64,000 bases of DNA, from the NCBI RefSeq assembly GCF_004340665.1, contig NZ_SLWO01000003.1, positions 310,001-374,000 of the forward strand. The letters are read 5' to 3'. Source of the stretch: Pedobacter psychrotolerans (GTDB taxonomy: Bacteria; Bacteroidota; Bacteroidia; Sphingobacteriales; Sphingobacteriaceae). The translations under genes and the position numbers were made by a program. This document shows, in pieces, positions 46,688 through 56,728 of the stretch. A model generated the notes under the pieces. That model was not told the DNA's origin and did no database searches. It was given only the letters and a program-made list of their open reading frames with translations. Numbering within the stretch: the first letter of the stretch is position 1; each line of letters opens with the position of its first letter.

Positions 46688-47763
46688 AACCTATACACAA
46701 AGGCATTGATATGCATCCCCGCGCCTACTGATGCAAAAACAGCAACATCTCCTGCTTTAACCTTATAATCTTTAACTTCTCCTCTTAAAACTAAATCTAA
46801 CAGTGTAGGTACTGTAGCAACAGAACTGTTGCCCAACCAGGAAATGGTCATTGGAACCAGATTCTCCGGAACCGTATCTTTGCCATAAAGCTTAAATAAA
46901 CGTTTCATTATTGCCGTGTCCATCTTGCCATTGGCCTGGTGCACAAAAACAATATTTACATCTTCTACACTTAATCCGGCTTTATCAATAGCCTTTTTTA
47001 TAACTTGAGGAACCTGAACCACGGCAAATTCATATAACTTTCGCCCGTTCATTTTCAAATAGAGATTACCATTTGTTTCTTCTGGGTGAGCACCTTTGCC
47101 CATCGTAAGTAAGTTACCATAGTTAACAGCGTGGGTTTCTGTTTTATGTGCGATGATTCCTTTCTTTTGTTCCTCTTCTTCTTGGCCTTCAAAGATTACT
47201 GCACCAGCACCATCTGAAAAAATCATGCTGTCACGATCATGTGCATCAATAATTCTACTTAAAGTTTCTGCACCAATCACCATAACCCTTTTGGCATCAC
47301 CACTTTTAATAAAATAATCAGCCTGTATAGAACCCTGAACCCAACCCGGGCAGCCAAATATAATGTCATAAGCCACACAGTCTGGATTTAAAATACCCAA
47401 TTGTTGCTTTACCTTTGCGGCTAGTGAAGGAAGAATATCCGTCCGGTTACTACCTAAAGGAATGTCTCCAAAATTATGACAAAAGATGATATAGTCTAAT
47501 GTTTCTTTGTCAATCCCTGCGTTTTCAATAGCTTTTTCTGCTGCTTTAGCACCAATATGATTGCTTAATTGCTGCTCGCCAACGTATCTTCGTTCTACGA
47601 TTTCAGTGATCTCAGAGAATTTGTGAATAATCTCAGCAGGATCTTTTTCGATGCGGTTTCCGTTTTCAAAAAAAGTCGAATTCAGAAATTCATTACCAGA
47701 AATTATATTTTCAGGAATGTAACTTCCTGTACCGGTTATTACCGTATTTATTGCTTTGCTCAT
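46684..47763 (-). CDS. Ketoacyl-ACP synthase III-like enzyme
   Basis: 359 residues of thiolase fold. The condensing triad is in place: Cys138 in IIFGCPGWVQG, His in VNIVFVHQANGKMD and Asn in ISWLGNSSVATVPTLLD, so it is catalytically competent. It differs from housekeeping FabH in length and in the region after residue 20, resembling the secondary FabH-like group that starts specialised acyl chains. Substrate is unknown. It is not in a fatty-acid cluster; the neighbouring minus-strand genes are a two-component pair, 80 bp downstream. Confidence 0.88.
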   Translation of the reverse strand: MSKAINTVITGTGSYIPENIISGNEFLNSTFFENGNRIEKDPAEIIHKFSEITEIVERRYVGEQQLSNHIGAKAAEKAIENAGIDKETLDYIIFCHNFGDIPLGSNRTDILPSLAAKVKQQLGILNPDCVAYDIIFGCPGWVQGSIQADYFIKSGDAKRVMVIGAETLSRIIDAHDRDSMIFSDGAGAVIFEGQEEEEQKKGIIAHKTETHAVNYGNLLTMGKGAHPEETNGNLYLKMNGRKLYEFAVVQVPQVIKKAIDKAGLSVEDVNIVFVHQANGKMDTAIMKRLFKLYGKDTVPENLVPMTISWLGNSSVATVPTLLDLVLRGEVKDYKVKAGDVAVFASVGAGMHINAFVYRF

Positions 47764-47842
47764 AAATTATAATACCGCATACTAAAACGGTATGTAGTAT
47801 AAAAATATCAATTATATTCGAATAACGAAAATAAATAAATTT

Positions 47843-48496
47843 TTAGAGATGTTTATATTCAATTGCAAACTTTAATAATCCGCTTTTACCTGTTACATTT
47901 AACTTCTGAGCCATGTTTTTACGATGGGTATCAACCGTATTTAAGCTGATAAATAATTTTTCGGCAATTTGCTGTGAAGTGTAATCATCACCTATTAGGG
48001 TTAGTATTTCCATTTCCCTTGAAGTTAGATTATGGCTTTTTTGAAAATGATCTTCAATATTATAATTTGCAGATGATTGAGGAACCGTTCTAACCGGGGT
48101 AAAATATTTTTCTCCACACTGAATACCTTCGATGATTTTAAACAGGTTCTCTGCGTCAGTATCTTTCTGAATAAATGCCTTTACCCCTATTTCTTCCAGC
48201 TTAACAGTCAGTTTCGTGGTATGATACATTGATAATACCATGATCTTAACATTAGGAAACAATTGTCTGATTTTCTCACAAGCCGTTTCCCCATCCAGTA
48301 CTGGCATATTTAAATCGATGATCAAAATATCAGGTAAATGATGATTAAGCAGATGCAAAATTTCCTTTCCATTTGCTGCCATTCCGATGATTTTAAAATG
48401 AGGCTGCTTAGATAAAATGGCCGATAATCCCTCGGCAAAGAGTTTATGATCATCTGCGATCATTAATGTTATGGGTTTTTGTTCTATACACTCCAT
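47843..48496 (-). CDS. LuxR/NarL-type response regulator
   Basis: 217 residues: receiver domain 8-125 with the phospho-acceptor Asp61 (DILIIDLNMPVLDG), acidic pair MIADDHK at residues 12-18 and Lys in FIQKDTDAENLF; then a GerE/LuxR helix-turn-helix (about 150-215) with NLTSREMEILTLIGDDYTSQ and KLFISLNTVDTHRKN. It overlaps the upstream kinase gene by one base, so the pair is translationally coupled and is a cognate two-component system. The regulon is unknown. Confidence 0.95.
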   Translation of the reverse strand: MECIEQKPITLMIADDHKLFAEGLSAILSKQPHFKIIGMAANGKEILHLLNHHLPDILIIDLNMPVLDGETACEKIRQLFPNVKIMVLSMYHTTKLTVKLEEIGVKAFIQKDTDAENLFKIIEGIQCGEKYFTPVRTVPQSSANYNIEDHFQKSHNLTSREMEILTLIGDDYTSQQIAEKLFISLNTVDTHRKNMAQKLNVTGKSGLLKFAIEYKHL

Positions 48497-50376
48497 TATT
48501 TAAGAGGGATATCTATTGTAGTTGTGGTGCCATTTTGATTACTGTCTACCAGGATTTTTCCGTTTAAGTATTTTACCCGGGAAAGGATATTCTGAATGCC
48601 TATTCCCTTTTTATCTGTATCCGGATTATAACCAATGCCGTTATCTTCTGCCATAATACTGATATGTTCATCAAATGATAAAATTTGTATGGTAGCTTTT
48701 GAGGCATAAGAATGCCTGATGATATTATTAATCAATTCGTTCACCATGCGGTAAATGGTAACTTCCATTGTGCTTTCGATAGGGTGTCCTAATTGAAAAA
48801 CGAAATCAAATTTAATTTTGCCGGATTCATTTAGTGTTCTGAAATTTTCCTTTAATATTTCAATTAAGCCAGATTGCTCAAAGTTTTTAGGCATGAGATT
48901 ATGTGAAATCTCCCTCAAGTCTAAACAGGCTTTTTCAATCATACTGATTGTCTTATCATAAAAAACACGCTCATCATCTGTGAGTTGTAAAACCTTGTGT
49001 TGAAAGGCTGTAATGTTTAGTTTAATAATAGAAAGTGTTCCCCCCAGATCATCATGAAGATCGCGGGCCAAACGTGTTCGTTCATCTTCCTGTGCATTAA
49101 AAATGCCATCGGCTAAGTCTACCTGATGCTTACTTTTTTCTTCGAGCAGAATTTCTTTCTCTTTTTTAAGAAAATTGTAGCGTTGTGTAAGGGCGAACGA
49201 TAGAAATATAATTTCAGCAGTTAAACCCACCACCAAGCCATTTGGCTTTAATAGATTGAAATTTGTGATTCCCAGCGTGTTAAAAATATAGTTGAATACA
49301 CCAAGCAAGAGCATTACCGTTGCTATAAAATAATACCAGCCTAACTTGTATCCCGCTTTAATTCTTTCCACCACACAAATAATGATAACAATTACCGTAA
49401 GCAGCGCCAGGAAGTTATTGATGTAAAAAACAATTTTTTCGAGTATGATAAACGATTTGAAAAGCATTAATATGGGAATGATTGCCATGACCCAACAAAA
49501 GCGTTTATAGTAGTTTGTAAAACGGAACATGCGACTGTTTGATTCATTCTGATTTACAAAAAGCTGCATTACCTGAATCAACAAACCACAGCTCAGTGAG
49601 GCCATAATCAGCCGCATATAATCCTGAAGTCCTGGCAAATTAGGATAAATCCACTGGAATGCCAATCCCTCTTCCTCGAGGATAAAGATGAGCATACAAA
49701 AAATGTATATGGCATAATAGAGGTGAATATTATCCCTAACGGATGCAAACAGCAGCAAATTGAAGATCATGGCAAATACGAATACACCCGTATAGAATCC
49801 AAATAGGGTATGTTGCGGAATTTCTGCCTGAATAATGTCTACATCGCGGCCGATTGACATGGGCATATATAAATTTTGGCCGCGTTTATCAGCCCATAAA
49901 AAAAAGGTTGCTTTTTCATGGGCGGCAAGTACCATCGGGTAGATAAAGCTGCGGTTGCGATAAGGACGTTGTTTAAAAGGAAAATGGTCGCCGGTTAAGC
50001 CCAATGGATGAATTTTTCCAAGATCATCCAGTTTATATAATTGAAGCTGGTTAATACTGGAGCTGTGCTCTTTAAACATCAGATGAACCGATTGATTCAA
50101 CGTGTTCTCCACATCGAAAGCAATCCAGTAATAAGATTGCGTATAGCCTTTGCTAAAGACTTTTCCTGGGGTTAACGGGAGCAATTTATTGGCTGCTTTA
50201 TAACTGACAATAGAATCAATCGTCAGGTTTAAATGCTTGTCTTCATAGAAATATCCATGTTTACTGATGCTGAATTTTTTGGCAGTATCAATTAAAATAG
50301 GATTTCCGGTTTGGGCAGAACAAAGGCTGACAAAAAGGAATAAGAGTAGAATAGGGCTGAATAATATTTTATTCAT
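48496..50376 (-). CDS. 7TMR-DISM sensor histidine kinase (NarL family)
   Basis: 626 residues. A signal peptide (to about 22) precedes a 7TMR-DISMED2 extracellular domain (about 35-180), which in relatives binds carbohydrate-like ligands. Seven membrane helices follow (about 195-400), then a short coiled coil and a HisKA_3 dimerisation domain with the phosphorylated His in RLARDLHDDLGGTLSIIKL, and a HATPase_c domain with NELINNIIRHS and EDNGIGYNPDTDKKGIGIQN. It controls the coupled LuxR-type regulator. The ligand is unknown. Confidence 0.94.
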   Translation of the reverse strand: MNKILFSPILLLFLFVSLCSAQTGNPILIDTAKKFSISKHGYFYEDKHLNLTIDSIVSYKAANKLLPLTPGKVFSKGYTQSYYWIAFDVENTLNQSVHLMFKEHSSSINQLQLYKLDDLGKIHPLGLTGDHFPFKQRPYRNRSFIYPMVLAAHEKATFFLWADKRGQNLYMPMSIGRDVDIIQAEIPQHTLFGFYTGVFVFAMIFNLLLFASVRDNIHLYYAIYIFCMLIFILEEEGLAFQWIYPNLPGLQDYMRLIMASLSCGLLIQVMQLFVNQNESNSRMFRFTNYYKRFCWVMAIIPILMLFKSFIILEKIVFYINNFLALLTVIVIIICVVERIKAGYKLGWYYFIATVMLLLGVFNYIFNTLGITNFNLLKPNGLVVGLTAEIIFLSFALTQRYNFLKKEKEILLEEKSKHQVDLADGIFNAQEDERTRLARDLHDDLGGTLSIIKLNITAFQHKVLQLTDDERVFYDKTISMIEKACLDLREISHNLMPKNFEQSGLIEILKENFRTLNESGKIKFDFVFQLGHPIESTMEVTIYRMVNELINNIIRHSYASKATIQILSFDEHISIMAEDNGIGYNPDTDKKGIGIQNILSRVKYLNGKILVDSNQNGTTTTIDIPLK

Positions 50377-50588
50377 CGGTGGAGCGTTTGCTAGTAAAAA
50401 TATAGAATTTAAAATGTTTTTGCCAATTTTCTATTTCTCTTCATTTATTATTATCCAATATATAGTGGCGTTAATGCCATAAAAATAAGGTGTTTAGCTC
50501 AGGTTAAATATACCGGGTAACGGGTATATGAGGGAGGGATGGGTTGATCTTAATTTTACTGAATCTCAAACAATCTAAAAACGCAATT

Positions 50589-51512
50589 ATGAAAAAGCTC
50601 TTAATTTTATTAGTTTATTGCTTATTTATTGGCCAGTCTTTCGGTCAATCAAACGGAAAAAGCAATGATATTATTGGACAATCCTTTGTAACCAAAACCA
50701 GCATTTCAGTAAAAGCTTATGATCCTACGATAAAAGAAGTAATTGATCTCTCTTTCTTGCTCAACGATGGAATTAAATTTTATATCTACGATGTTGTTGA
50801 GAAAGGTTATGTTCTTTCTGTTTGGAATTATAGCACCAATTTGGAAAAAGAATATTTCTATAAAAATTTACCGAATAGTAATGAAAATAAAATTTATGAA
50901 CCATTTAATAAGGAGAAACCCAATTATTATAAAATACTAAAACCTGATGTTGGGATTAAATCGAAAGAGATTACTAAAGATAGTCTGAACGCTAGCAAAT
51001 ATAAATACAAAGACCTAGCTTATATTGATTCATGGGCAAATAACTCACATTTTTTTATTTCTCTTAAAGATTTTAATGATAAGTGCGAATCTATTTATCC
51101 GCATAAAAGAGGGTTTACCTGGGGTTTTTTGACGTTGCCCATCAAAGCAAGGTTTGGCAATTCAAAGGCTCCATTTACTTTCGAAGAAAAGATAAACTTC
51201 GGTATATCTGCTGGTGTAAAGTGGCAACATGTAAATACGGTATATTCTGCTAGCAATTTACTAGGAGGGGTATCAGTTGGTGGTGTTAAGATTGATAAAG
51301 ATAACTCTGCTTCCGCCATTTCTTTATCTGGCGGCTATATGTATCAATATGATAAATTCCAGATTGGCATATTTACAGGGGTTGACTTTATTGATAAATC
51401 TGCTGGAGTTAGCTGGGGTTACCAAGGCAAACCTTGGGTAGGTTTTGCAATTGGTTTTAGTTTGTTTGGTGAAGGTAAAACAACCGTGGCGGGTGAGCAA
51501 ACTCAGAAGTAA
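50589..51512 (+). CDS. Exported protein of unknown function, probable outer-membrane
   Basis: 307 residues from ATG 50589 (the frame continues upstream to 50544). Signal peptide: KKLLILLVYCLFIGQSFG. I do not recognise the family. The N-terminal half is polar with Tyr/Lys/Asn. The last 140 residues are glycine-rich alternating strands (FGISAGVKWQHVNTVYSAS, ISLSGGYMYQYDKFQIGIFT, WVGFAIGFSLF), suggesting a small beta barrel or barrel-like end. The LpxR-like gene starts 17 bp later, so the two probably form an operon of outer-membrane proteins. Confidence 0.7.
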   Translation: MKKLLILLVYCLFIGQSFGQSNGKSNDIIGQSFVTKTSISVKAYDPTIKEVIDLSFLLNDGIKFYIYDVVEKGYVLSVWNYSTNLEKEYFYKNLPNSNENKIYEPFNKEKPNYYKILKPDVGIKSKEITKDSLNASKYKYKDLAYIDSWANNSHFFISLKDFNDKCESIYPHKRGFTWGFLTLPIKARFGNSKAPFTFEEKINFGISAGVKWQHVNTVYSASNLLGGVSVGGVKIDKDNSASAISLSGGYMYQYDKFQIGIFTGVDFIDKSAGVSWGYQGKPWVGFAIGFSLFGEGKTTVAGEQTQK

Positions 51513-51529
51513 GCTATATTTATTACATA

Positions 51530-52651
51530 TTGAAATTAATAACCTCTCTAGTGAAAAATACTTTATTTATTTTCCTTTTGGTAATTATGCCAATACTTCG
51601 CATAAGTGCTCAGGAATCTGGAACACAGATTCATCGAGCAGGTTTACTTCTTGATCAAGACTACTTTTTAAAGTTTATTCATCCTGATCTCAATCAAGAT
51701 CGAAATTATACGATGGGTGCTGCTTTAATTTTTCAGTATGCCAAAATGGGAGAAAAAGGATGGGTCTATGCTCCACACAGATTTCTGGCCAATTCCATCT
51801 TAGGAAAATCAAATGTTGAGGGGATATCTGACGCTACAGTAATGCTGGCAAATACTACTTTTACACCAAGATATCTGGGAAATTCACATGATCCAGAAAG
51901 TGAATATAAACGGAATAATGACAGACCATTTGCTAGTTTGAATTTTATCGGAACAAGTTTAAGCGCACTTAGCAACTCTGGGAATGAATTAATAACCGTG
52001 GGCATTAATATTGGCGCAATAGGATTGAATGTATCAAAAGCTGTTCAAACCACGATCCATCGTGATCATTGGTTTGGTAATACATCTCCCATTCCATATG
52101 GATGGGAGGACCAGATTTCAGAAGGCGGAGAACCTACTTTACTGGTTTCAGGAAAGAAAGACTGGTTACTTATTGGTAAAGTGGATGACTCACCCAATAA
52201 TCAGCAGCACTTTCAGCTTAGTGCTAATGCAGAATTTTGGTTAGGCTATTATGTAAGTACTGGTTTAGGCATTAATACCAGGCTAGGCTTGCTTGATGGC
52301 AAAAATTGGAGTGTAAACAGTCTTCCAATAGCTAATGCAACAAATTTGATTGAAACAAAAAATAATCGTTTTGAACTATTTCTTTTAGGCGGAATTAAGG
52401 GCAACGGCTGGCTTTACAATGCGCTACTAATGGGGCAATTTATGGATGGACCTTATCAATTGAGCTTAAATCAAATAAAAAAAGGGACACTTGATTGGAA
52501 TTTAGGTATTGGAACAAAAATTCCGTTATGCAAGACGCGTGCACTTAAGGCATCTGTAATAGTTGTGGGGCGCTCGCCAGAATTAAATACCCAAATAGAA
52601 TTTGAACGCTGGCATTCGTGGACAAGTTTTCAGCTCTATTACGAATGGTAA
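51530..52651 (+). CDS. Lipid A deacylase LpxR-family outer-membrane protein
   Basis: 373 residues with a TTG start and a signal peptide (to about residue 27, ending LRISAQES). LpxR/DUF2219 marks: DQDYFLKFIHP, DRNYTMGAALIFQ, NDRPFASLNFIGTSLSAL, and IHRDHWFGNTSPIPYGWEDQ, which matches the family's H...G...P.GW..Q pattern around the active-site His. LpxR removes the 3'-acyloxyacyl chain of lipid A and forms a 12-strand barrel. The first motif has Asp-Gln-Asp where others have Asn-Asp, so activity is likely but unproven. Its stop abuts the end of the convergent LUD gene. Confidence 0.75.
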   Translation: MKLITSLVKNTLFIFLLVIMPILRISAQESGTQIHRAGLLLDQDYFLKFIHPDLNQDRNYTMGAALIFQYAKMGEKGWVYAPHRFLANSILGKSNVEGISDATVMLANTTFTPRYLGNSHDPESEYKRNNDRPFASLNFIGTSLSALSNSGNELITVGINIGAIGLNVSKAVQTTIHRDHWFGNTSPIPYGWEDQISEGGEPTLLVSGKKDWLLIGKVDDSPNNQQHFQLSANAEFWLGYYVSTGLGINTRLGLLDGKNWSVNSLPIANATNLIETKNNRFELFLLGGIKGNGWLYNALLMGQFMDGPYQLSLNQIKKGTLDWNLGIGTKIPLCKTRALKASVIVVGRSPELNTQIEFERWHSWTSFQLYYEW

Positions 52652-53296
52652 TTAACTCAAATCATCAATCATGAATACAAAAAGCTCTTTCGGACCGTGG
52701 GCACCTAAAACCAATGTTTTTTCAATGTCTGCGGTTCTACTTGGTCCCGTAATGTTACTGATCATAGAAGGGATTTGATTACCATATTTGTTCTTCAACA
52801 ATTGAAAGCCATCTTTAAGGTCTAATACCAGCTGACTGGTTTTGGCAATAACAATATGGTGATGCGGAAAAATACTCAGCCTTCTGCCGGCAGCTCCCTG
52901 ATTACTTACCATAACACTTCCGTTCCGGGCAATTAGCGCTTCGCAAAGTGTAATTCCAACTTCAGCCTGCTCAAAATCTTTATCGGTTTGGTAAAAGGGA
53001 AATTCATATTTTGTTAAAAAGGCCTGAAGTTCCGGTTCCCAGCAATATATTTTGCGCCACCTGAACTTGTCTGCAAGCTGGAGCATATTTTCAAAGAAAT
53101 CGATCCCATCTTCACAAAATATAAAGTTACCCGATATAGCAGTTAACTGTTCCGCAAATAGAATTTCGAGCTCATCTGTATTCTTTTTATACAACGGGCT
53201 TTCTTCCAGGTTTGGATAAGGATTTTCACGCTTCTCTAAGAGCGCTTTTCTTATCTTTTTTAAGATTTGCTCTTTCGCTGTTGTATTATCTTTCAT
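52652..53296 (-). CDS. LUD-domain protein (LutC/YkgG-like)
   Basis: 214 residues from ATG 53296; a longer frame to 53371 would read through the ftsH terminator and is rejected. The LUD fold shows GVTLCEALIARNGSVMVSNQ-like GITLCEALIARNGSVMVSNQ and the C-terminal ITGPSRTADIEKTLVLGAHG, typical of LutC/YkgG (DUF162). LutABC oxidises L-lactate, but lutA and lutB are not here, so this is a stand-alone member. Substrate unknown. Confidence 0.9.
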   Translation of the reverse strand: MKDNTTAKEQILKKIRKALLEKRENPYPNLEESPLYKKNTDELEILFAEQLTAISGNFIFCEDGIDFFENMLQLADKFRWRKIYCWEPELQAFLTKYEFPFYQTDKDFEQAEVGITLCEALIARNGSVMVSNQGAAGRRLSIFPHHHIVIAKTSQLVLDLKDGFQLLKNKYGNQIPSMISNITGPSRTADIEKTLVLGAHGPKELFVFMIDDLS

Positions 53297-53302
53297 TTGG
53301 GA

Positions 53303-53341
53303 TAAAAAATGAACCCTTGAACTTTTTGGGTTCAAGGGTTC
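53303..53341 (-). terminator. Terminator after ftsH
   Basis: On the minus strand GAACCCTTGAAC and GTTCAAGGGTTC form a 12-bp stem with a 7-nt loop, followed by ATTTTTT. It decides the LUD gene's start downstream. Confidence 0.9.
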
Positions 53342-53389
53342 AAACATATGTATAATTGTGTTGATATGCAATTTAACGCATAACCACCA

Positions 53390-55510
53390 TTACTCTTTTT
53401 CTGATGCCGGATTTAAACCGTTAACCTCTTTATTAATATCAGTATCGCTCACACCATCATGAATGAGTCCTTCAGCTGCAGGGCTTTGATCACCTGTTCC
53501 ATTTACAAATTCATCATAAGTTGTACGTGTATCGAACGGACGTTTACCTAAAATTTCTTCTAAATCAGCTTGGAATAAAATTTCTTTTTCCAATAATTTT
53601 TGTGCTAATTTTTCTAAACCATCTTGTTTGTCTATCAATAATTGTTTGGTTTTGATGTAAACATCACCAATCAATTTACGAACTTCAACGTCGATCAATT
53701 CTGAAGTTTTTTCAGAATATGGTTTGTTAAAATTATATTCATTCTGAGGATCATGGAAAGAAACATTTCCTACTGCCTCATTCATTCCATAGATACTAAC
53801 CATTGCATATGCAAGCTTAGTAATCCGCTCTAAATCATTCTGTGCACCAGTAGAGATTCTACCAAAGGTAATATCTTCTGCAACACGACCGCCCATTGTC
53901 ATACACATACCGTCTGTTAATTGCTCGGTAGTATATAAGAACTGTTCTTTAGGCAAATATTGAGCATAACCTAATGCAGCTACTCCACGTGGAACAATGG
54001 AAACTTTAACCAATGGATCTGCATGCTCCAGAAACCAACCTGCAATTGCATGACCAGCTTCATGATAAGCAACTATTCGTTTTTCTTCTGGAGAGATAAT
54101 TTTGTTTTTCTTTTCTAAACCACCAATTACACGGTCAATGGCATCTTGAAAATCCTGCATATCAACCTGCTCTTTGTTTTTACGTGCAGCGATTAATGCA
54201 GCCTCATTACAAACATTGGCAATTTCAGCACCGGCAAAGCCTGGTGTCTGTGCTGATAATTTTTTGGCATCTACTTCTTCTGATGTTTTGATAGGCTTTA
54301 AGTGAACATTGAAAATATGTTCACGGCCAACTAAATCTGGTTTATCAATAGAAATCTGTCTATCGAAACGACCTGGACGTAAAAGAGCTGAATCCAATAC
54401 ATCAGGACGGTTAGTTGCTGCCAGAATGATAATGCCCGAATCGGTTCCGAAACCATCCATCTCAACCAACAGTTGATTTAAGGTATTTTCACGCTCATCA
54501 TTACCACCCATTACACTATTCTTTCCACGTGCACGGCCAATAGCATCAACCTCATCAATAAAGATGATACATGGTGCTTTATCCTTTGCTTGTTTAAACA
54601 AATCTCTAACACGTGATGCACCTACACCCACAAACATCTCTACGAAATCTGAACCAGATAAAGAGAAGAATGGTACCTGTGCCTCACCTGCTACAGCTTT
54701 TGCTAATAATGTTTTACCTGTACCAGGAGAACCAACCAAAAGTGCTCCTTTAGGAATTTTACCACCAAGGTTTGTGTATTTTTTAGGGTTTTTCAGGAAA
54801 TCTACAATTTCCATTACCTCTTGTTTAGCTTCTTCTAAACCAGCAACATCATTAAAGGTAATATTAACCTGACTTTCTTTATCAAACAAGGTTGCTTTGG
54901 ATTTACCAATACTGAAAATCTGACCTCCGCCAGCTCCACCACCGCCCATGCGGCGCATCATGAAAATCCAAAAACCAATTAAAAGCAATAATGGAAGGCC
55001 AATATTAACCAGTAATCCCATAAATGGATTGCTGCGGCTGTCTTTTTCTGCCAAAATTGGCTTTTGTCCGGCAGGAAGGTTTTTCTGTGATTCGGCCAAT
55101 TGCTTGTCTAAGCCGTCCATCGTACCTGCGTTGAAATATACAGTAGGGCCTGTATTTACAGCAGAGAATGTTCCTGTACTTTTATACTTTTTATACTCAG
55201 GTTTGTTTTTTAGTGCTTCTGGTTTAATGTAAACCTCTACCTTAACCAGATCTTCTGATCGATAAGCAACCAGACGTTCTACATCTCCGGTTAGAAGCAT
55301 TTTGCTTTCAAACTCCGGGTAATCTACTTTTTTACCACCATCACCCGAAAATAATAGCTGAGCTGCAATAACAGCAATAATGATGGCTGCATAAATCCAG
55401 AAAACATTAAACTTTGGCCCTTTTTGTGGTTTTTTAGGAATGTTAGGTATTTTTCTTCCTATTTTTTTATTGTCGTTTATATTCTGATTATCGTTCATTG
55501 TCTTGTTCAA
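53390..55510 (-). CDS. ftsH: ATP-dependent zinc metalloprotease FtsH
   Basis: 706 residues. Two membrane spans (about 36-54 and 168-186) flank a periplasmic domain. The AAA domain has Walker A GSPGTGKT near residue 260 (Ser replaces the usual first Pro), Walker [16 protein letters not shown], the second-region [19 protein letters not shown], and the M41 protease site [11 protein letters not shown] near 480 with the third ligand in the helix after. FtsH degrades misassembled membrane proteins and regulatory factors. It lies 15 bp after rsfS on the same strand, so they are cotranscribed; a strong terminator follows. Confidence 0.98.
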   Translation of the reverse strand: MNKTMNDNQNINDNKKIGRKIPNIPKKPQKGPKFNVFWIYAAIIIAVIAAQLLFSGDGGKKVDYPEFESKMLLTGDVERLVAYRSEDLVKVEVYIKPEALKNKPEYKKYKSTGTFSAVNTGPTVYFNAGTMDGLDKQLAESQKNLPAGQKPILAEKDSRSNPFMGLLVNIGLPLLLLIGFWIFMMRRMGGGGAGGGQIFSIGKSKATLFDKESQVNITFNDVAGLEEAKQEVMEIVDFLKNPKKYTNLGGKIPKGALLVGSPGTGKTLLAKAVAGEAQVPFFSLSGSDFVEMFVGVGASRVRDLFKQAKDKAPCIIFIDEVDAIGRARGKNSVMGGNDERENTLNQLLVEMDGFGTDSGIIILAATNRPDVLDSALLRPGRFDRQISIDKPDLVGREHIFNVHLKPIKTSEEVDAKKLSAQTPGFAGAEIANVCNEAALIAARKNKEQVDMQDFQDAIDRVIGGLEKKNKIISPEEKRIVAYHEAGHAIAGWFLEHADPLVKVSIVPRGVAALGYAQYLPKEQFLYTTEQLTDGMCMTMGGRVAEDITFGRISTGAQNDLERITKLAYAMVSIYGMNEAVGNVSFHDPQNEYNFNKPYSEKTSELIDVEVRKLIGDVYIKTKQLLIDKQDGLEKLAQKLLEKEILFQADLEEILGKRPFDTRTTYDEFVNGTGDQSPAAEGLIHDGVSDTDINKEVNGLNPASEKE

Positions 55511-55525
55511 AATGGTTCTAATAGG

Positions 55526-55900
55526 TTATGCGCTTTGGTAATTTGTACTTTCAGCATCTCCCCACAATTCTTCTATGCCATAAAAGTGGCGCTTTTCAGT
55601 TTTAAAAATGTGCACAACCACATCAAAATAATCGAGAATAATCCAATCAGCAGATTCTTGACCTTCTTTATGTCTTGGATCGGCCTGGGTGGCCTTATAT
55701 ATCTCTTTTTCTACACTATCTGCAATTGCTTTAACCTGAGTGCCAGAGTTGGCACTTGCAACAATAAAATAATCAGCTACTGAAGTGTGAATATTTCTAA
55801 GATCTAACCGCACGATATCTTCTCCTTTTTTTTCTTGTATGCCTTGTACGGCTAACTCAGAAAGGTAAGTAGAAAGGGCTACTATTTTCTTTTTTACCAT
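55526..55900 (-). CDS. rsfS: Ribosome silencing factor RsfS
   Basis: 124 residues, an RsfS/Iojap/YbeB fold: VRLDLRNIHTSVADYFIVAS, HKEGQESADWIILDYFDVVV and HIFKTEKRHFYGIEELWGDA. It binds L14 on the large subunit and blocks subunit joining in starvation. The gene starts the transcript that includes ftsH and is divergent from birA. Confidence 0.95.
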   Translation of the reverse strand: MVKKKIVALSTYLSELAVQGIQEKKGEDIVRLDLRNIHTSVADYFIVASANSGTQVKAIADSVEKEIYKATQADPRHKEGQESADWIILDYFDVVVHIFKTEKRHFYGIEELWGDAESTNYQSA

Positions 55901-55944
55901 TAAAATGCTTTAATTTGGGAATTACAATATTATAAATTCAACAC

Positions 55945-56721
55945 TTGCAAAATAACACTTTTTCGACACTATTTGTTGGTCAAAATTTAATCAAATTAAA
56001 AGAGGTTGATTCTACTAATAACTTTTTAAAGGATTTACTGTCAAAATCCGAGCCATTAGCCGAGGGTACTGTTATTATGGCAGATAATCAATTTTCAGGA
56101 AGAGGACAACAGCAAAGTGTCTGGCAAACTGAAGCAGGTAAAAATATTAGCATGAGTATCTACCTGAAACCTTCGTTCTTGCCATTGCAGAAGCAGTTTT
56201 ATTTAAATATGGCAGTTAGTTTGGCCGTAAGTGATGCTTTAGATACATATATTACAGAAGGCATAAAAATTAAATGGCCTAACGATATCTATTATTTCAA
56301 TAGAAAAATAGGAGGAATACTCATTGAAAATACACTGACAGGTATTGCATTTAAATCTTCTGTTATTGGCATTGGTTTGAACATTAATCAGCTAAATTTC
56401 CCTGATCATATTAGCAATAAGGCAACTTCACTGGTGCAGATTTTACAAAAGGAAACTGATTTGATGGGCATTTTAGAGAAAATTTCCATCTTTATAGAAA
56501 AATATTACCTGATTTTAAAATCTGGAGGGTATGATATTTTACAGAAAAATTACCTTAAACGATTATACAATTTTAATGTTAAGGCATCTTACTTAGATCA
56601 TGGAAAGGTTTTTGAAGGAATCATTACAGGAGTAGAAGACGGTGGTCGTTTGGTGATGCATACAGAACAGGGACCTCAAGCTTTCAATTTTAAAGAAATA
56701 GAATTTATACACACAAAATAA
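55945..56721 (+). CDS. birA: Biotin--[acetyl-CoA-carboxylase] ligase
   Basis: 258 residues with a TTG start. The catalytic domain includes EVDSTNNFLKDLL, the biotinyl-AMP loop SGRGQQQSVWQTEAGKN (in place of GRGRRGR.W), IKWPNDIYYFNRKIGGILIE and the C-terminal SH3-like domain. There is no N-terminal winged helix, so this is a monofunctional ligase that does not repress transcription. It precedes the DsbD N-domain gene by 7 bp and probably shares its transcript. Confidence 0.95.
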   Translation: MQNNTFSTLFVGQNLIKLKEVDSTNNFLKDLLSKSEPLAEGTVIMADNQFSGRGQQQSVWQTEAGKNISMSIYLKPSFLPLQKQFYLNMAVSLAVSDALDTYITEGIKIKWPNDIYYFNRKIGGILIENTLTGIAFKSSVIGIGLNINQLNFPDHISNKATSLVQILQKETDLMGILEKISIFIEKYYLILKSGGYDILQKNYLKRLYNFNVKASYLDHGKVFEGIITGVEDGGRLVMHTEQGPQAFNFKEIEFIHTK

Positions 56722-56728
56722 ACACACA

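Noticed and set aside
53297..53371. N-terminal extension of the LUD gene
   Set aside because: It would be encoded across the ftsH terminator hairpin; the ATG at 53296 is the sensible start.
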